Source of the DNA: an uncultured Akkermansia sp. | GTDB lineage: Bacteria > Verrucomicrobiota > Verrucomicrobiia > Verrucomicrobiales > Akkermansiaceae | Direction of reading: 5' to 3' | Length of the DNA stretch: 14,515 bases | NCBI GenBank assembly: GCA_900548895.1 | Contig: URLZ01000049.1 | Coordinates: forward strand, 1-14,515 | Part shown: piece by piece, positions 1 to 6,717 of the stretch | Numbering within the stretch: position 1 is the first letter of the stretch | Layout of the letters: the number at the start of each line of letters is the position of its first letter | Made by a program: the position numbers and the translations under genes | Notes under the pieces: generated by a model | Seen by the model: only the letters and a program-made list of their open reading frames with translations | The model's database searches: none | Told to the model about the DNA's origin: nothing

Positions 1-6
1 GTGTAC

Positions 7-37
7 TCAAGTCGCGGTCAAAATGACCGCGACTTGA
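7..37. repeat. Perfect 14-bp inverted repeat with 3-nt loop
   Basis: The arms TCAAGTCGCGGTCA (7-20) and its exact reverse complement (24-37) are separated by AAA. No run of T follows on either strand beyond TTT at 41-43, so it is not a typical intrinsic terminator. It sits about 50 bp upstream of the promoter proposed for the three-gene radical SAM operon. It could be an operator, the end of an upstream transcript, or a dispersed palindromic repeat; the sequence alone does not decide. Confidence 0.7.
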
Positions 38-39
38 AA

Positions 40-61
40 CTTTGGGACACATGTGCCAAAG
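40..61. repeat. Second, imperfect inverted repeat next to the first
   Basis: CTTTGG (40-45) pairs with CCAAAG (56-61), and ACA/TGT pair inside it, giving an interrupted 9-bp hairpin. It begins 2 nt after the 14-bp palindrome ends, so the two form a tandem pair of dyads upstream of the operon promoter. It covers the GTG at 53 that could otherwise start the first gene in frame, which argues for the later ATG at 143. Confidence 0.45.
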
Positions 62-86
62 ACCTCGAATCCCTTGTTTTTTGTGC

Positions 87-116
87 TTGACTCCTCGAGC
101 CATCTTGTGAGAGAAT
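87..116 (+). promoter_or_regulatory. Candidate promoter of the radical SAM operon
   Basis: TTGACT (87-92), an 18-bp spacer and GAGAAT (111-116) match the sigma-70 pattern at 5 of 6 and 4 of 6 positions. Predicted transcription would start near 123, about 20 nt before the ATG at 143. Several other genes here have similar TTGAC-like and TAgaAT-like boxes, which supports the reading. Confidence 0.45.
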
Positions 117-142
117 TCAACCGAGTGAGTTTTGCTGCACCC

Positions 143-1045
143 ATGAAGTTATCGCATCTGGCCTATTTCTCGCTCTTCGGCGTGAGCACGATTTTGTTTC
201 ACCGCCGCCGCCCGATTCTCGGGACGATTATTGTGACGGATCGCTGCAATTTGCACTGCCGCCACTGTTCGGTGAACAATCTGACGGCGGTGATGCATCC
301 CTTTGAGAAGATTCGCGGGGAGATGCGGCAGCTGTACGAGATGGGGGTGCGCATTCTCTTTTTCTGCGGAGGAGAGACTTTTCTCTGGCGCGACGGTGCT
401 CTCGGTTTGCGGGATTTGGTGCGCGAGGCGAAGGCGATGGGCTTTTTCATCGTGAATGTGGTGACGAACGGAACGCAGCGCTTGGATCTGCCCGAGGCGG
501 ATCTGATTTTGCTGAGTCTGGACGGCGATGAGCGCCGCCACAACCTGATTCGCGGTGAGACTTATGCGCTCATCCGCCGCCACATAGCCGAGGCGACGTC
601 GGACAATATCTGCCTCTACATGGCGATCAACCAGCTGAACAAGTCCTGCATTCGCTCGGTGTGCGAGGTGGCGCGCGACGAGCCGACGGTGCGGGCGGTG
701 TCGTTCAATTTTCACACGCCTTATCCCGACACGGCGGAGCTGGCGCTGAGCCGCGATGAGAAGGCGGAGGCTTGCCGCGAGATTGAGGAGCTGATGGATG
801 AGGGCTTCCCGATTTTCAACCTGCGCAGCGCCTTCCCGGCCATTGTGGACAATGCCTTCCCGACGCCTTGCCGGCAGTGCGTGGTGATGGAGGACGGCAA
901 GCTTTCGGTCTGCGGCCGCTGCATTGATGTGCCGGGGCTCTGCGAGCGCTGCGGTTATTTCTTTGCGGCGGAGTATGCTCTGGTGTTTCGCGGCGAGGTG
1001 CGCGTGATTGCCGAGATGCTCAGAACTTACACGCGCTACGTTTGA
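143..1045 (+). CDS. Radical SAM enzyme with C-terminal cysteine cluster
   Basis: A 300-residue protein. The radical SAM signature is visible as C35-N-L-H-C39-R-H-C42, which binds the [4Fe-4S] cluster that cleaves S-adenosylmethionine, followed by the GGE motif at 76-78 and SLDG at 125-128. The C-terminal part has six cysteines spaced as three CxxC pairs (243/246, 257/260, 267/270), like the auxiliary cluster region of SPASM-type enzymes that modify peptides or other substrates. The substrate cannot be read from the sequence. The ATG at 143 is chosen because an earlier in-frame GTG at 53 lies inside an inverted repeat and upstream of the proposed promoter; using it would add 30 unconvincing residues. 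The stop TGA overlaps a possible TTG start of the next gene, so the two are probably translated together. Confidence 0.87.
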   Translation: MKLSHLAYFSLFGVSTILFHRRRPILGTIIVTDRCNLHCRHCSVNNLTAVMHPFEKIRGEMRQLYEMGVRILFFCGGETFLWRDGALGLRDLVREAKAMGFFIVNVVTNGTQRLDLPEADLILLSLDGDERRHNLIRGETYALIRRHIAEATSDNICLYMAINQLNKSCIRSVCEVARDEPTVRAVSFNFHTPYPDTAELALSRDEKAEACREIEELMDEGFPIFNLRSAFPAIVDNAFPTPCRQCVVMEDGKLSVCGRCIDVPGLCERCGYFFAAEYALVFRGEVRVIAEMLRTYTRYV

Positions 1046-1050
1046 AGACG

Positions 1051-2319
1051 ATGAGTTGGTGGACGACAGCGGCGAGGACTTGGCTGACGGGCAGTTTATC
1101 GCCTTTTCTCTTTACGGATGAGAACGAGGAGTGTCTCGATTCTCGGGTGCCGGGCGCGCTGGGGCTGTATGTGCACGTGCCGTTCTGCCGCCGGATTTGC
1201 GATTTTTGCCCCTACTGCAAGGAGTTGTACCGCCCGAAGGCGGCCGAGGCCTATGCGGAGGCGCTGATCGGGGAGATTGAGATGGTGGGGCAGCGCGACG
1301 CGGGGCGCGTGCCCGGGCAGCGCCGGGCGGTGTCGAGTGTGTATGTGGGCGGCGGTTCTCCGGCGCTGCTGGCGGGCAGGATGGGCGAGGTGATGCGGGC
1401 GCTGGGGCGCTTTTACGAGGTGAGGGACGGGGTGGGGCTCGAGCTGCATCCCTCGGATGTGCGCCCGGAGGTGCTGGCGCAGCTGCGCGAGGCGGGGGTG
1501 ACGCGGGTGAGCATCGGGGTGCAGTCCTTTTCGCCGCGTCTGGCTTCGCTGCTGGGGCGTCCGGCGCCGGATCCGCGGCGCCTGGAGGCGGCGCTGCGCG
1601 AGGTGCCCGTGCCGACGGTGAGCATGGATCTGATTTTTGCGCTGCCGGGCCAGTCGGTGCAGGATGTGATCGAGGATATGGAGCTGGCGATGGCCCACGG
1701 GGCGCACCACGTGGCGGTGTATCCCTTTATTGATTTCTCCTTCACGGCGTCTCGGGTGCCGGCGGCGCAGCACCGCCGCAAGCGCGAGATGATGGATGCG
1801 ATTGCGGCGTACTGTGCGCGGCACGGTTATGAGCGCGATTCGATCTGGACCTTTGCCCGGCCGGGCGGCCACCGCTACTCGAGCATGACGCGCGACTGTT
1901 ACTTGGGCTTCGGCTGCTCGGCGGTGACGCTGCTGCGCGATTCCTTCAAGGTGAATACCTTTTCGGTGCAGGGCTACGTGGAGCGCGTGCGCGAGGGCCG
2001 CATGCCGAGCTGCCTGACGCTGCGCTTCTCGCGCCGCCAGCGCATGCTGTATTACCTGTTCTGGCGCGCGTACGGGATGGTGGTGAGCGAGGCGGATTTT
2101 CGGGACTTTTTCGGCGTGGAGCTGGCGGAGGCCTTCGGACCGGAGCTGTGGGCGGCCTGCCGTCTGGGCCTGCTGGTGCACGAGCCGGGGGCGTACCGCC
2201 TGACGCGGCGCGGGGCCTTTTATTTTCACCGCTTTGAGAGTTATTACACGCTCTCCTACATCGACAAGATGTGGGGAGTGCTGCGCCGCGAGGCCTTTCC
2301 GCAGGAGTTGAGAATCTGA
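1051..2319 (+). CDS. HemN/HemW-like radical SAM protein
   Basis: A 422-residue protein of the family that includes anaerobic coproporphyrinogen oxidase HemN, the haem chaperone HemW and HemN-like methyltransferases. Residues 38-57 hold LYVHVPFC followed by CxxxCxxCxxC (C46, C50, C53, C56). Further family marks are VYVGGGSPALL, GVTRVSIGVQSF and DLIFALPGQS. The C-terminal 90 residues fit the winged-helix tail of the family. True HemN has CxxxCxxCxC, and HemW has an aromatic residue after the third cysteine. This protein has the fourth cysteine three residues on, so I do not call it hemN or hemW. An alternative TTG start at 1042 would overlap the previous stop; ATG at 1051 is preferred. The next gene follows after 1 nt. 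A role in modifying the substrate of its radical SAM partner is inference. Confidence 0.87.
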   Translation: MSWWTTAARTWLTGSLSPFLFTDENEECLDSRVPGALGLYVHVPFCRRICDFCPYCKELYRPKAAEAYAEALIGEIEMVGQRDAGRVPGQRRAVSSVYVGGGSPALLAGRMGEVMRALGRFYEVRDGVGLELHPSDVRPEVLAQLREAGVTRVSIGVQSFSPRLASLLGRPAPDPRRLEAALREVPVPTVSMDLIFALPGQSVQDVIEDMELAMAHGAHHVAVYPFIDFSFTASRVPAAQHRRKREMMDAIAAYCARHGYERDSIWTFARPGGHRYSSMTRDCYLGFGCSAVTLLRDSFKVNTFSVQGYVERVREGRMPSCLTLRFSRRQRMLYYLFWRAYGMVVSEADFRDFFGVELAEAFGPELWAACRLGLLVHEPGAYRLTRRGAFYFHRFESYYTLSYIDKMWGVLRREAFPQELRI

Positions 2320-2320
2320 G

Positions 2321-3421
2321 ATGTTTCGCCCCTTTTCGCTGTTTCTGGCTTGGAGGCTGCTGACGGGGCGCGGGCGCCGCTGGCTGCTGCTGCTTTGCGT
2401 GGCGGGGGTGGTGCTGGGGGTGGCGGGGCAGGTGCTGGTGGGCGGGGTGATGCAGGGGATGATGCGCGAGGTGGAGCGCGGGGTGCGCTCCTACTGCCCG
2501 CAGGTGCTCGTGTATTCGGAGCTCTGGTCGGCCCGCGAGCTGGCGCTGTTGCCGGGGGTGCGGCAGGTGCGGGAGGGAACGGCGGGGCAGGCGCTGGTCA
2601 ACGGAGAGCTCTGCACGTATGTCTCGGGTCTGCCGCTGGAGGCCTGGCCGGGGGCTGTGCCGGAGGGGGAAGGCTGCTGGCTGAGCCGGAGCTGCGCGGA
2701 GCGCCTGAACTTTCCGCAGGAGCTGGCGGCGGTCTTTCCGCCGCGCGGGGAGTTTTGCCGCCTGAAGGTGCAGGGGGTGTTTCACGTGCCGGGGCGCATG
2801 CACACGCCGGATGTGGTGAGCGGCCGGGTGCTGCCGGGCCTGCCGGTTCTCGGCCTGCAGCTGGAGGACGGCGCGTCGCTCCGCGCGCTGGAGGAGCAGC
2901 TGCGGCAGCGCGATGCCGGCGCTCAGGTGATCGATGGTCGGGAGGACGGGCGCGCGTGGCTGGCGATGCTGGCCCAGTTTCGCGCCTCAGTGGGTTTTCT
3001 CTTTGCGGTGGGCGTGATGGCCTCGGCCTTCGGCGCGGGCGCTATTCTGCTGGTGGCCGGCTGGAAGAGCCGGGGCTCGATGGCGGTGTGTCTCGCCATG
3101 GGGGCGCGCCCGGCGTGGATGGTGGCGGTGTATGGCTGGCAGGCTCTGCTGCTGATGGCGGCCGCCGTGCCGGCGGGGCTGCTGACGGGCTATCTGGCGC
3201 TGCTGGGGCGCGAGCAGCTCGCCGCCCTCTTCGAGGCCTGCGGCCTCGGGATGTATGATGCCCGGGCGCTCGATATGCCCCTGCCGGCGGCTGTCTGGCC
3301 GGGTCTGTTCGTCTACGCCGGGCTCTCGGGCTGTCTGGCGCTGGCGCTCTCCGTGTTGCCGGCGGCCTGCGCGGCGCTGCGGGCCGATGCGCCCCGCATG
3401 CTCGCGGGCCCGGGCAGCTGA
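2321..3421 (+). CDS. LolC/LolE-type ABC transporter permease (FtsX/MacB fold)
   Basis: A 366-residue inner-membrane protein. It has one N-terminal transmembrane helix (about 20-42), a large extracytoplasmic domain (about 45-215), then three helices (about 220-245, 270-295 and 325-350). The opening resembles LolC/LolE (an S/F-L-A-x-R-x-L start, then GVxLGVxxxVxxxxVMxGMMxE), and so does the segment around LSRSCAERL and VQGVFHVPGRMH. The cytoplasmic loop with WKSRGSMAVCLAMGA matches the ATPase-coupling loop of the family. Family members move lipoproteins or lipids away from the inner membrane, or export substrates. No LolD-type ATPase gene is in the window, so the partner must lie elsewhere or upstream. 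It begins 1 nt after the previous stop, which makes it part of the radical SAM operon. The coding strand is very rich in G at third positions. Confidence 0.8.
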   Translation: MFRPFSLFLAWRLLTGRGRRWLLLLCVAGVVLGVAGQVLVGGVMQGMMREVERGVRSYCPQVLVYSELWSARELALLPGVRQVREGTAGQALVNGELCTYVSGLPLEAWPGAVPEGEGCWLSRSCAERLNFPQELAAVFPPRGEFCRLKVQGVFHVPGRMHTPDVVSGRVLPGLPVLGLQLEDGASLRALEEQLRQRDAGAQVIDGREDGRAWLAMLAQFRASVGFLFAVGVMASAFGAGAILLVAGWKSRGSMAVCLAMGARPAWMVAVYGWQALLLMAAAVPAGLLTGYLALLGREQLAALFEACGLGMYDARALDMPLPAAVWPGLFVYAGLSGCLALALSVLPAACAALRADAPRMLAGPGS

Positions 3422-3439
3422 GCGGCTCGGCGTCAGCCG

Positions 3440-3676
3440 TCAGAGCCAGCGCAACACGAGGCGGCCGTCGCTGTCTCGGAAGCTGCCGAACAGGATGAGG
3501 ACGATGTCGATGACCGTCCAGATGCCGAAGAGACCGGCCGTGAAGAGCATGATGATGCCGCTGATGTAGCGCCGGCAGATGAGGCGGTGCAGGCCGGGCA
3601 CGATGAGCGCGCAGATGATGAGCAGAATGCGGCTCTGCCCGGAGATGGCGTTGTAGGGTGACAGGGGAGGGTACAT
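3440..3676 (-). CDS. Small TM2-domain membrane protein
   Basis: A 78-residue protein with two hydrophobic helices: ILLIICALIVPG, then the pattern G-x-H-R-x-x-x-x-x-Y-x-x-G followed by GLFGIWTVIDIVLILFG and a D. This is the TM2 domain, found in small bacterial membrane proteins of unknown function. The ATG at 3676 is chosen because the domain starts just after it. A TTG at 3790 that overlaps the recR stop is in frame, but it would add 38 proline- and arginine-rich residues that do not look like the family. It is probably the last gene of the minus-strand unit with recR. It converges on the plus-strand permease gene with an 18-nt gap. Confidence 0.72.
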   Translation of the reverse strand: MYPPLSPYNAISGQSRILLIICALIVPGLHRLICRRYISGIIMLFTAGLFGIWTVIDIVLILFGSFRDSDGRLVLRWL

Positions 3677-3786
3677 GGGGGATGTTGGGTGTGCTCGCTT
3701 GCGGGAGAGGGTGCGGGGGTGTTCGCGGGCAGGCGGTGTGTCAGGCAGACTGGTGCGAAAAGGGAACGCAGGAAGAGGGGGGTGAC

Positions 3787-4395
3787 TCAAAGCGCGCGGC
3801 GGTCGCGCAGGGCGCGCATGACGGTGATGGCGTCGGTATGCGTGAGGGCGGCCCCGGCGGGCATGCCCTGCGCGAGGCGCGTGATGCGGCAGTCGAGCGA
3901 GCCGAGCTGCTCGCCGAGGTAGAGCGCGGTGGCCTCGCCCTCGACGTCCGAACTGAGCGCGAGGATGACCTCGCAGCCCGGGTGCCGGCGCACGCGCGCC
4001 AGCAGCGGCTCGATGGAGAGATCCTCGGGCATGACGCCGTCGAGCGGGGAGATCTTGCCGCCGAGGCAGTGGTAGAGCCCGCGGTAGCTGCCCGAGCGCT
4101 CGATGGGCAGCACGTCCGTCGGCTGCTCGACGACGCAGAGCAGGGCGGCGTCGCGCGCGGGGTCACTGCAGGCGGTGCAGAGCTCGCCCTTCGCCGCGAA
4201 GAAGCCGCACTGCGGGCAGTAGCCGACCTCCTCCGCAGCCCGCGTGAGGGCCTCGGCGAGGTGGAGGGCCTCCTGCCGCCCCTGGCGCAGAAACCACAGC
4301 GCGTGGCGCTCCGCCCCGCGGCTGCCGATGCCCGGCATGCTGCGCAGCGCGGCGATGAGGTCGAGAACGGCCGGCGGGTAATCCTGAGCTTTCAT
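3787..4395 (-). CDS. recR: Recombination protein RecR
   Basis: A 202-residue protein, the usual RecR length of about 200. The order is complete: an N-terminal helix-hairpin-helix around residues 10-30 (PGIGSRGAER), a zinc finger with C60, C63, C73 and C76, then a Toprim domain starting at LCVVEQPTDVLPIER and continuing through GLYHCLGGKISPLDGV and the acidic SSDVEGEAT. The end (THTDAITVMRALRDRR) also fits. RecR works with RecO and RecF to load RecA at single-strand gaps. The ATG at 4395 overlaps the TGA of the upstream membrane protein gene (ATGA), showing translational coupling. An in-frame extension to 4563 exists but reads through the upstream gene and is rejected. Confidence 0.97.
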   Translation of the reverse strand: MKAQDYPPAVLDLIAALRSMPGIGSRGAERHALWFLRQGRQEALHLAEALTRAAEEVGYCPQCGFFAAKGELCTACSDPARDAALLCVVEQPTDVLPIERSGSYRGLYHCLGGKISPLDGVMPEDLSIEPLLARVRRHPGCEVILALSSDVEGEATALYLGEQLGSLDCRITRLAQGMPAGAALTHTDAITVMRALRDRRAL

Positions 4396-5120
4396 GAGCC
4401 TCGGTTGCAGTAAAAGGGGATGAGGGAGGTGGCGAGCCAGAGCAGGGCGATGCAGAGGACGGGGGCCGCCGGGTTGAAGAGCCCGCCCCAGAAGACGCAG
4501 AGCAGGCCCGGCAGCGCCGCCGTCACGGCAGCCAGAAAGCTCAGCTGCGTGCGCCTCCCCCACGAGGGCTCGCGCAGCAGCACGAGGCTGAGGTAGAGCG
4601 TGAGAGCCACGCAGAGCCCGAACAGGCCGCCTGGGCTGAGCAGGGGCTGCTGAATCTTCTCCGCCTCCATGAGGAAGGGCTCGTTGCAGAGCAGCATGAG
4701 CTGCCGGTGCTCCAGCGCCTCGGGCCAGCCGCTGAGCAGGAAGAGCATCAGCAAGAGCAGCGTGAGCAGGCAGAGGCTCATCCAGCGCAGCAGAAAGAGG
4801 TTGCCGTGCTGCGTGCTGCCCGGCTCGCCCTTGAGCAGCGAGGCCGCCGCCTCGCGCAGCCGGGGGCCGAGATGTTGGTGACGCAGGCGGCTCAGGCGCA
4901 CGAGGCGCAGAATGTGGCTGAGGCGGCGCAGCGTGGGGTCATCGCTGCCCGCCCCGCCTCTCGCGGAGTTCCGTGCAGAGCCCTGCTCGGCACCCTGTGG
5001 CTGCGTCGCCGCTCCGTCCCGCGCTTGCTGCGTCACCTCGGCAGCGTAGACCCTCCACGCCGGCTCGGCCGGGGAACTCTCGGCTGCCTTCGGGCGGCCG
5101 TCTGTCGGGGAGGTGTTCAT
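4392..5120 (-). CDS. Unrecognised four-helix membrane protein
   Basis: A 242-residue protein that I do not recognise. Residues 1-65 are polar and rich in Ala, Ser, Gln and Gly and are probably disordered. Residues 66-105 are basic and helical (RRLSHILRLVRLSRLRHQ). Four hydrophobic helices follow at about 108-131, 164-184, 193-215 and 219-237. There is no signal peptide or catalytic motif. It is upstream of recR with an ATGA overlap, so it is the first gene of that unit. The ATG at 5120 is preferred over an in-frame start at 5267, because the extra 49 residues are a Pro/Leu/Ser run encoded by the C-rich strand of a low-complexity tract. No Shine-Dalgarno sequence precedes either start. Confidence 0.72.
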   Translation of the reverse strand: MNTSPTDGRPKAAESSPAEPAWRVYAAEVTQQARDGAATQPQGAEQGSARNSARGGAGSDDPTLRRLSHILRLVRLSRLRHQHLGPRLREAAASLLKGEPGSTQHGNLFLLRWMSLCLLTLLLLMLFLLSGWPEALEHRQLMLLCNEPFLMEAEKIQQPLLSPGGLFGLCVALTLYLSLVLLREPSWGRRTQLSFLAAVTAALPGLLCVFWGGLFNPAAPVLCIALLWLATSLIPFYCNRGS

Positions 5121-5160
5121 GGGGAGGGCGGATAAAGGAGGGGAAAGAGGGGAAAGGAGC

Positions 5161-5187
5161 GGGAGAAGGGGCAGGGGGGCAGGGGGG
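5161..5187 (+). other. Potential G-quadruplex tract
   Basis: Four runs of G (GGG, GGGG, GGGGGG, GGGGGG) are separated by AGAA, CA and CA, which meets the G3+N1-7 rule. It lies in the core of a purine-rich tract from 5121 to 5193, within the 210-nt gap between fabF and the next minus-strand gene. The G-rich strand is the template strand for the downstream gene; the mRNA would be C-rich there. Confidence 0.6.
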
Positions 5188-5262
5188 CAGGAGAATCGTG
5201 AGTCGGGGGAGTCGGTGGCACGCAGCCGGGGAAGATCGGGGCTGCCGGGCCCTCCCCCGAGC

Positions 5263-5296
5263 GACACGAAACGGCGGGGGGTGTCTCTCCCCGCCG
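5263..5296 (-). terminator. Intrinsic terminator after fabF
   Basis: An 8-bp GC stem is formed by 5289-5296 and 5272-5279 (CGGCGGGG paired with CCCCGCCG), with a 9-nt loop. On the minus strand it is followed at once by TTTCGTGT. It lies 35 nt after the fabF stop. The T run is short, so termination may be incomplete. Confidence 0.55.
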
Positions 5297-5330
5297 CCGC
5301 TGCGTGTGAATTGCCGGGGCTGAGCCGGAA

Positions 5331-6584
5331 TCAGGCCTCGAAGCGCTTGACAATCAGCGAGGCGTTGTGACCGCCGAAGCCGAAGGAGTTGCTCAGCGCC
5401 ACATCGACCTTCATCGAGCGGCCGACATTCGGGCAGACATCCAGATCGCACTCCGGATCCTGATTGAAGACGTTGATCGTCGGCGGAACGAAATTGTCGC
5501 GGATCGCCATGACGCAGGCGAGCAGCTCAATGCCGCCGGCAGCGCCCAGCAGGTGACCCGTCATCGACTTCGTCGAGCTGACGACGAGGCCGTTTTTGGC
5601 GTAATCGCCGAAGGTGCGCTTGATGGCGCGCGTCTCGCAGATATCGCCGAGGTGCGTCGAGGTGCCGTGCGTGTTGATGTAGTCCACATCCGTCGGCTTG
5701 AGTCCGGCGTGATCGAGAGCCATCTGCATGCAGCGGCTGGCGCCTTCGCCCTCAGGCAGCGGAGAGGTGAGGTGATAGGCGTCGGCACTCAGGCCGTAGC
5801 CGACAAGCTCGGCAAGAATGCGAGCACCGCGTGCTTGTGCATGCTCGAGCGTTTCGAGCACGATCACGCTGGCACCCTCTCCCATCACGAAGCCGTCGCG
5901 GTCCATATCGTAGGGGCGGGAAGCCGTGGCGGGATCGTCGTTGCGCGTCGAGAGAGCCTTCATGTTCGAGAAGCCCGCAATGCCGATGGGCAGAATCGTC
6001 GCCTCCGCACCGCCGCAGAGCATCACGTCCGCATCGCCGAACTTCATGATGCGCCAAGCCTCACCGATGGAGTGGTTGGAGGTCGCACAGGCCGTCGAGA
6101 TGCTCATGTTCGGGCCGCCGAAGCCGTACTCGATGCTGATCATGCCGCTGGCCATGTTCGTGATCATGTACGGAATGCAGAAGGGAGACACGCGGCGCGG
6201 GCCACTCTTGATGAGCGTCTCGCAGTTCGCACTGTGAATGCCGAGACCGCCGATGCCCGAGCCGATCATCACACCGACGCGATTCTTGTCCACCTTCTCG
6301 GGATCGAGGGCGGCATCTTCAAGAGCCATGACAGCCGCACCCATCGCAAGCTGCTCAAAGCGGTCGCAGCGGCGCACGGCCTTGGGGTCAGACTTGAAGT
6401 AGGGAGTGGGGTCGTAGTCGCGCACCTCGCCCGCAATCTGTGACGGGAAGGCGGAGGCGTCAATGCTCTGAATGCGGGTGATGCCGGAGCGACCCGCCTT
6501 CATGCCCTCCCACGTTTCGGCGGCACTGTTGCCGAGGGGGGAGATGGCTCCAATACCAGTGATAACGATTCGTCGGTCTGTCAT
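5331..6584 (-). CDS. fabF: 3-oxoacyl-ACP synthase II (FabF)
   Basis: A 417-residue condensing enzyme, a typical FabF length. It elongates acyl-ACP with malonyl-ACP in type II fatty-acid synthesis in the cytoplasm. The Cys-His-His triad is present: C166 in STACATS, H306 in NTHGTST and H344 in KSMTGH, with the conserved K339. The start MTDRRIVITGIGAISPLG and the glycine-rich SNSFGFGGHN near the end are canonical. It stands alone, with no acpP, fabD or fabG next to it, and appears to be its own transcript, with a promoter at 6597-6625 and a terminator at 5263-5296. fabG lies in a separate unit at the right end. Third-position use is less extreme than in neighbouring genes, as expected for a well-expressed gene. 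Confidence 0.97.
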   Translation of the reverse strand: MTDRRIVITGIGAISPLGNSAAETWEGMKAGRSGITRIQSIDASAFPSQIAGEVRDYDPTPYFKSDPKAVRRCDRFEQLAMGAAVMALEDAALDPEKVDKNRVGVMIGSGIGGLGIHSANCETLIKSGPRRVSPFCIPYMITNMASGMISIEYGFGGPNMSISTACATSNHSIGEAWRIMKFGDADVMLCGGAEATILPIGIAGFSNMKALSTRNDDPATASRPYDMDRDGFVMGEGASVIVLETLEHAQARGARILAELVGYGLSADAYHLTSPLPEGEGASRCMQMALDHAGLKPTDVDYINTHGTSTHLGDICETRAIKRTFGDYAKNGLVVSSTKSMTGHLLGAAGGIELLACVMAIRDNFVPPTINVFNQDPECDLDVCPNVGRSMKVDVALSNSFGFGGHNASLIVKRFEA

Positions 6585-6596
6585 AGCAGTGGGCTA

Positions 6597-6625
6597 ACCT
6601 TAGCGAATATGTAGAGTGAAGTCAA
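6597..6625 (-). promoter_or_regulatory. Candidate fabF promoter, very close to the start codon
   Basis: On the minus strand, TTGACT (6620-6625), a 17-bp spacer and TAAGGT (6597-6602). Transcription would begin near 6590, only about 6 nt before the fabF ATG at 6584. The -10 box matches at only 3 of 6 positions, so this is a weak call made plausible by the exact spacing and the similar layout at fabG and fic. Confidence 0.35.
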
Positions 6626-6667
6626 GCCTAAATGCACGGGGAACGGCATGATTTCAACGCGCTGCGC

Positions 6668-6707
6668 GCACCGCCTTCGCGTGCTGAGAGGCATGCGAAG
6701 GCGGTGC
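6668..6707 (-). terminator. Long perfect hairpin after the secreted-protein gene
   Basis: The arms 6668-6680 and 6695-6707 pair perfectly over 13 bp. The stem can extend inward to 17 bp (one G-T pair), leaving a 6-nt loop (6685-6690). It starts 11 nt after the stop of the minus-strand gene ending at 6718, between it and the fabF promoter. There is no T run after it on either strand, so it may be a factor-assisted terminator or a 3' stabilising structure rather than a classic intrinsic terminator. Confidence 0.5.
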
Positions 6708-6717
6708 AGAGGCGGTG

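Noticed and set aside
53..142. Longer form of the first radical SAM protein from GTG at 53
   Set aside because: The GTG is inside an inverted repeat and upstream of the proposed promoter; the family-like sequence begins after ATG 143.
2350..3258. Gly/Ala-rich plus-strand frame inside the permease gene
   Set aside because: Offset reading of the G-rich permease codons; the real frame has proper membrane helices and family motifs.
3677..3790. N-terminal extension of the TM2 protein from a TTG overlapping recR
   Set aside because: The extra 38 residues are Pro/Arg/Ser-rich and unlike the family; the TM2 domain begins after the ATG at 3676.
6585..6660. dif-like recombination site at the skew flip
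   Set aside because: I looked for a 28-bp XerC/XerD arm pattern in this gap and found no convincing match.
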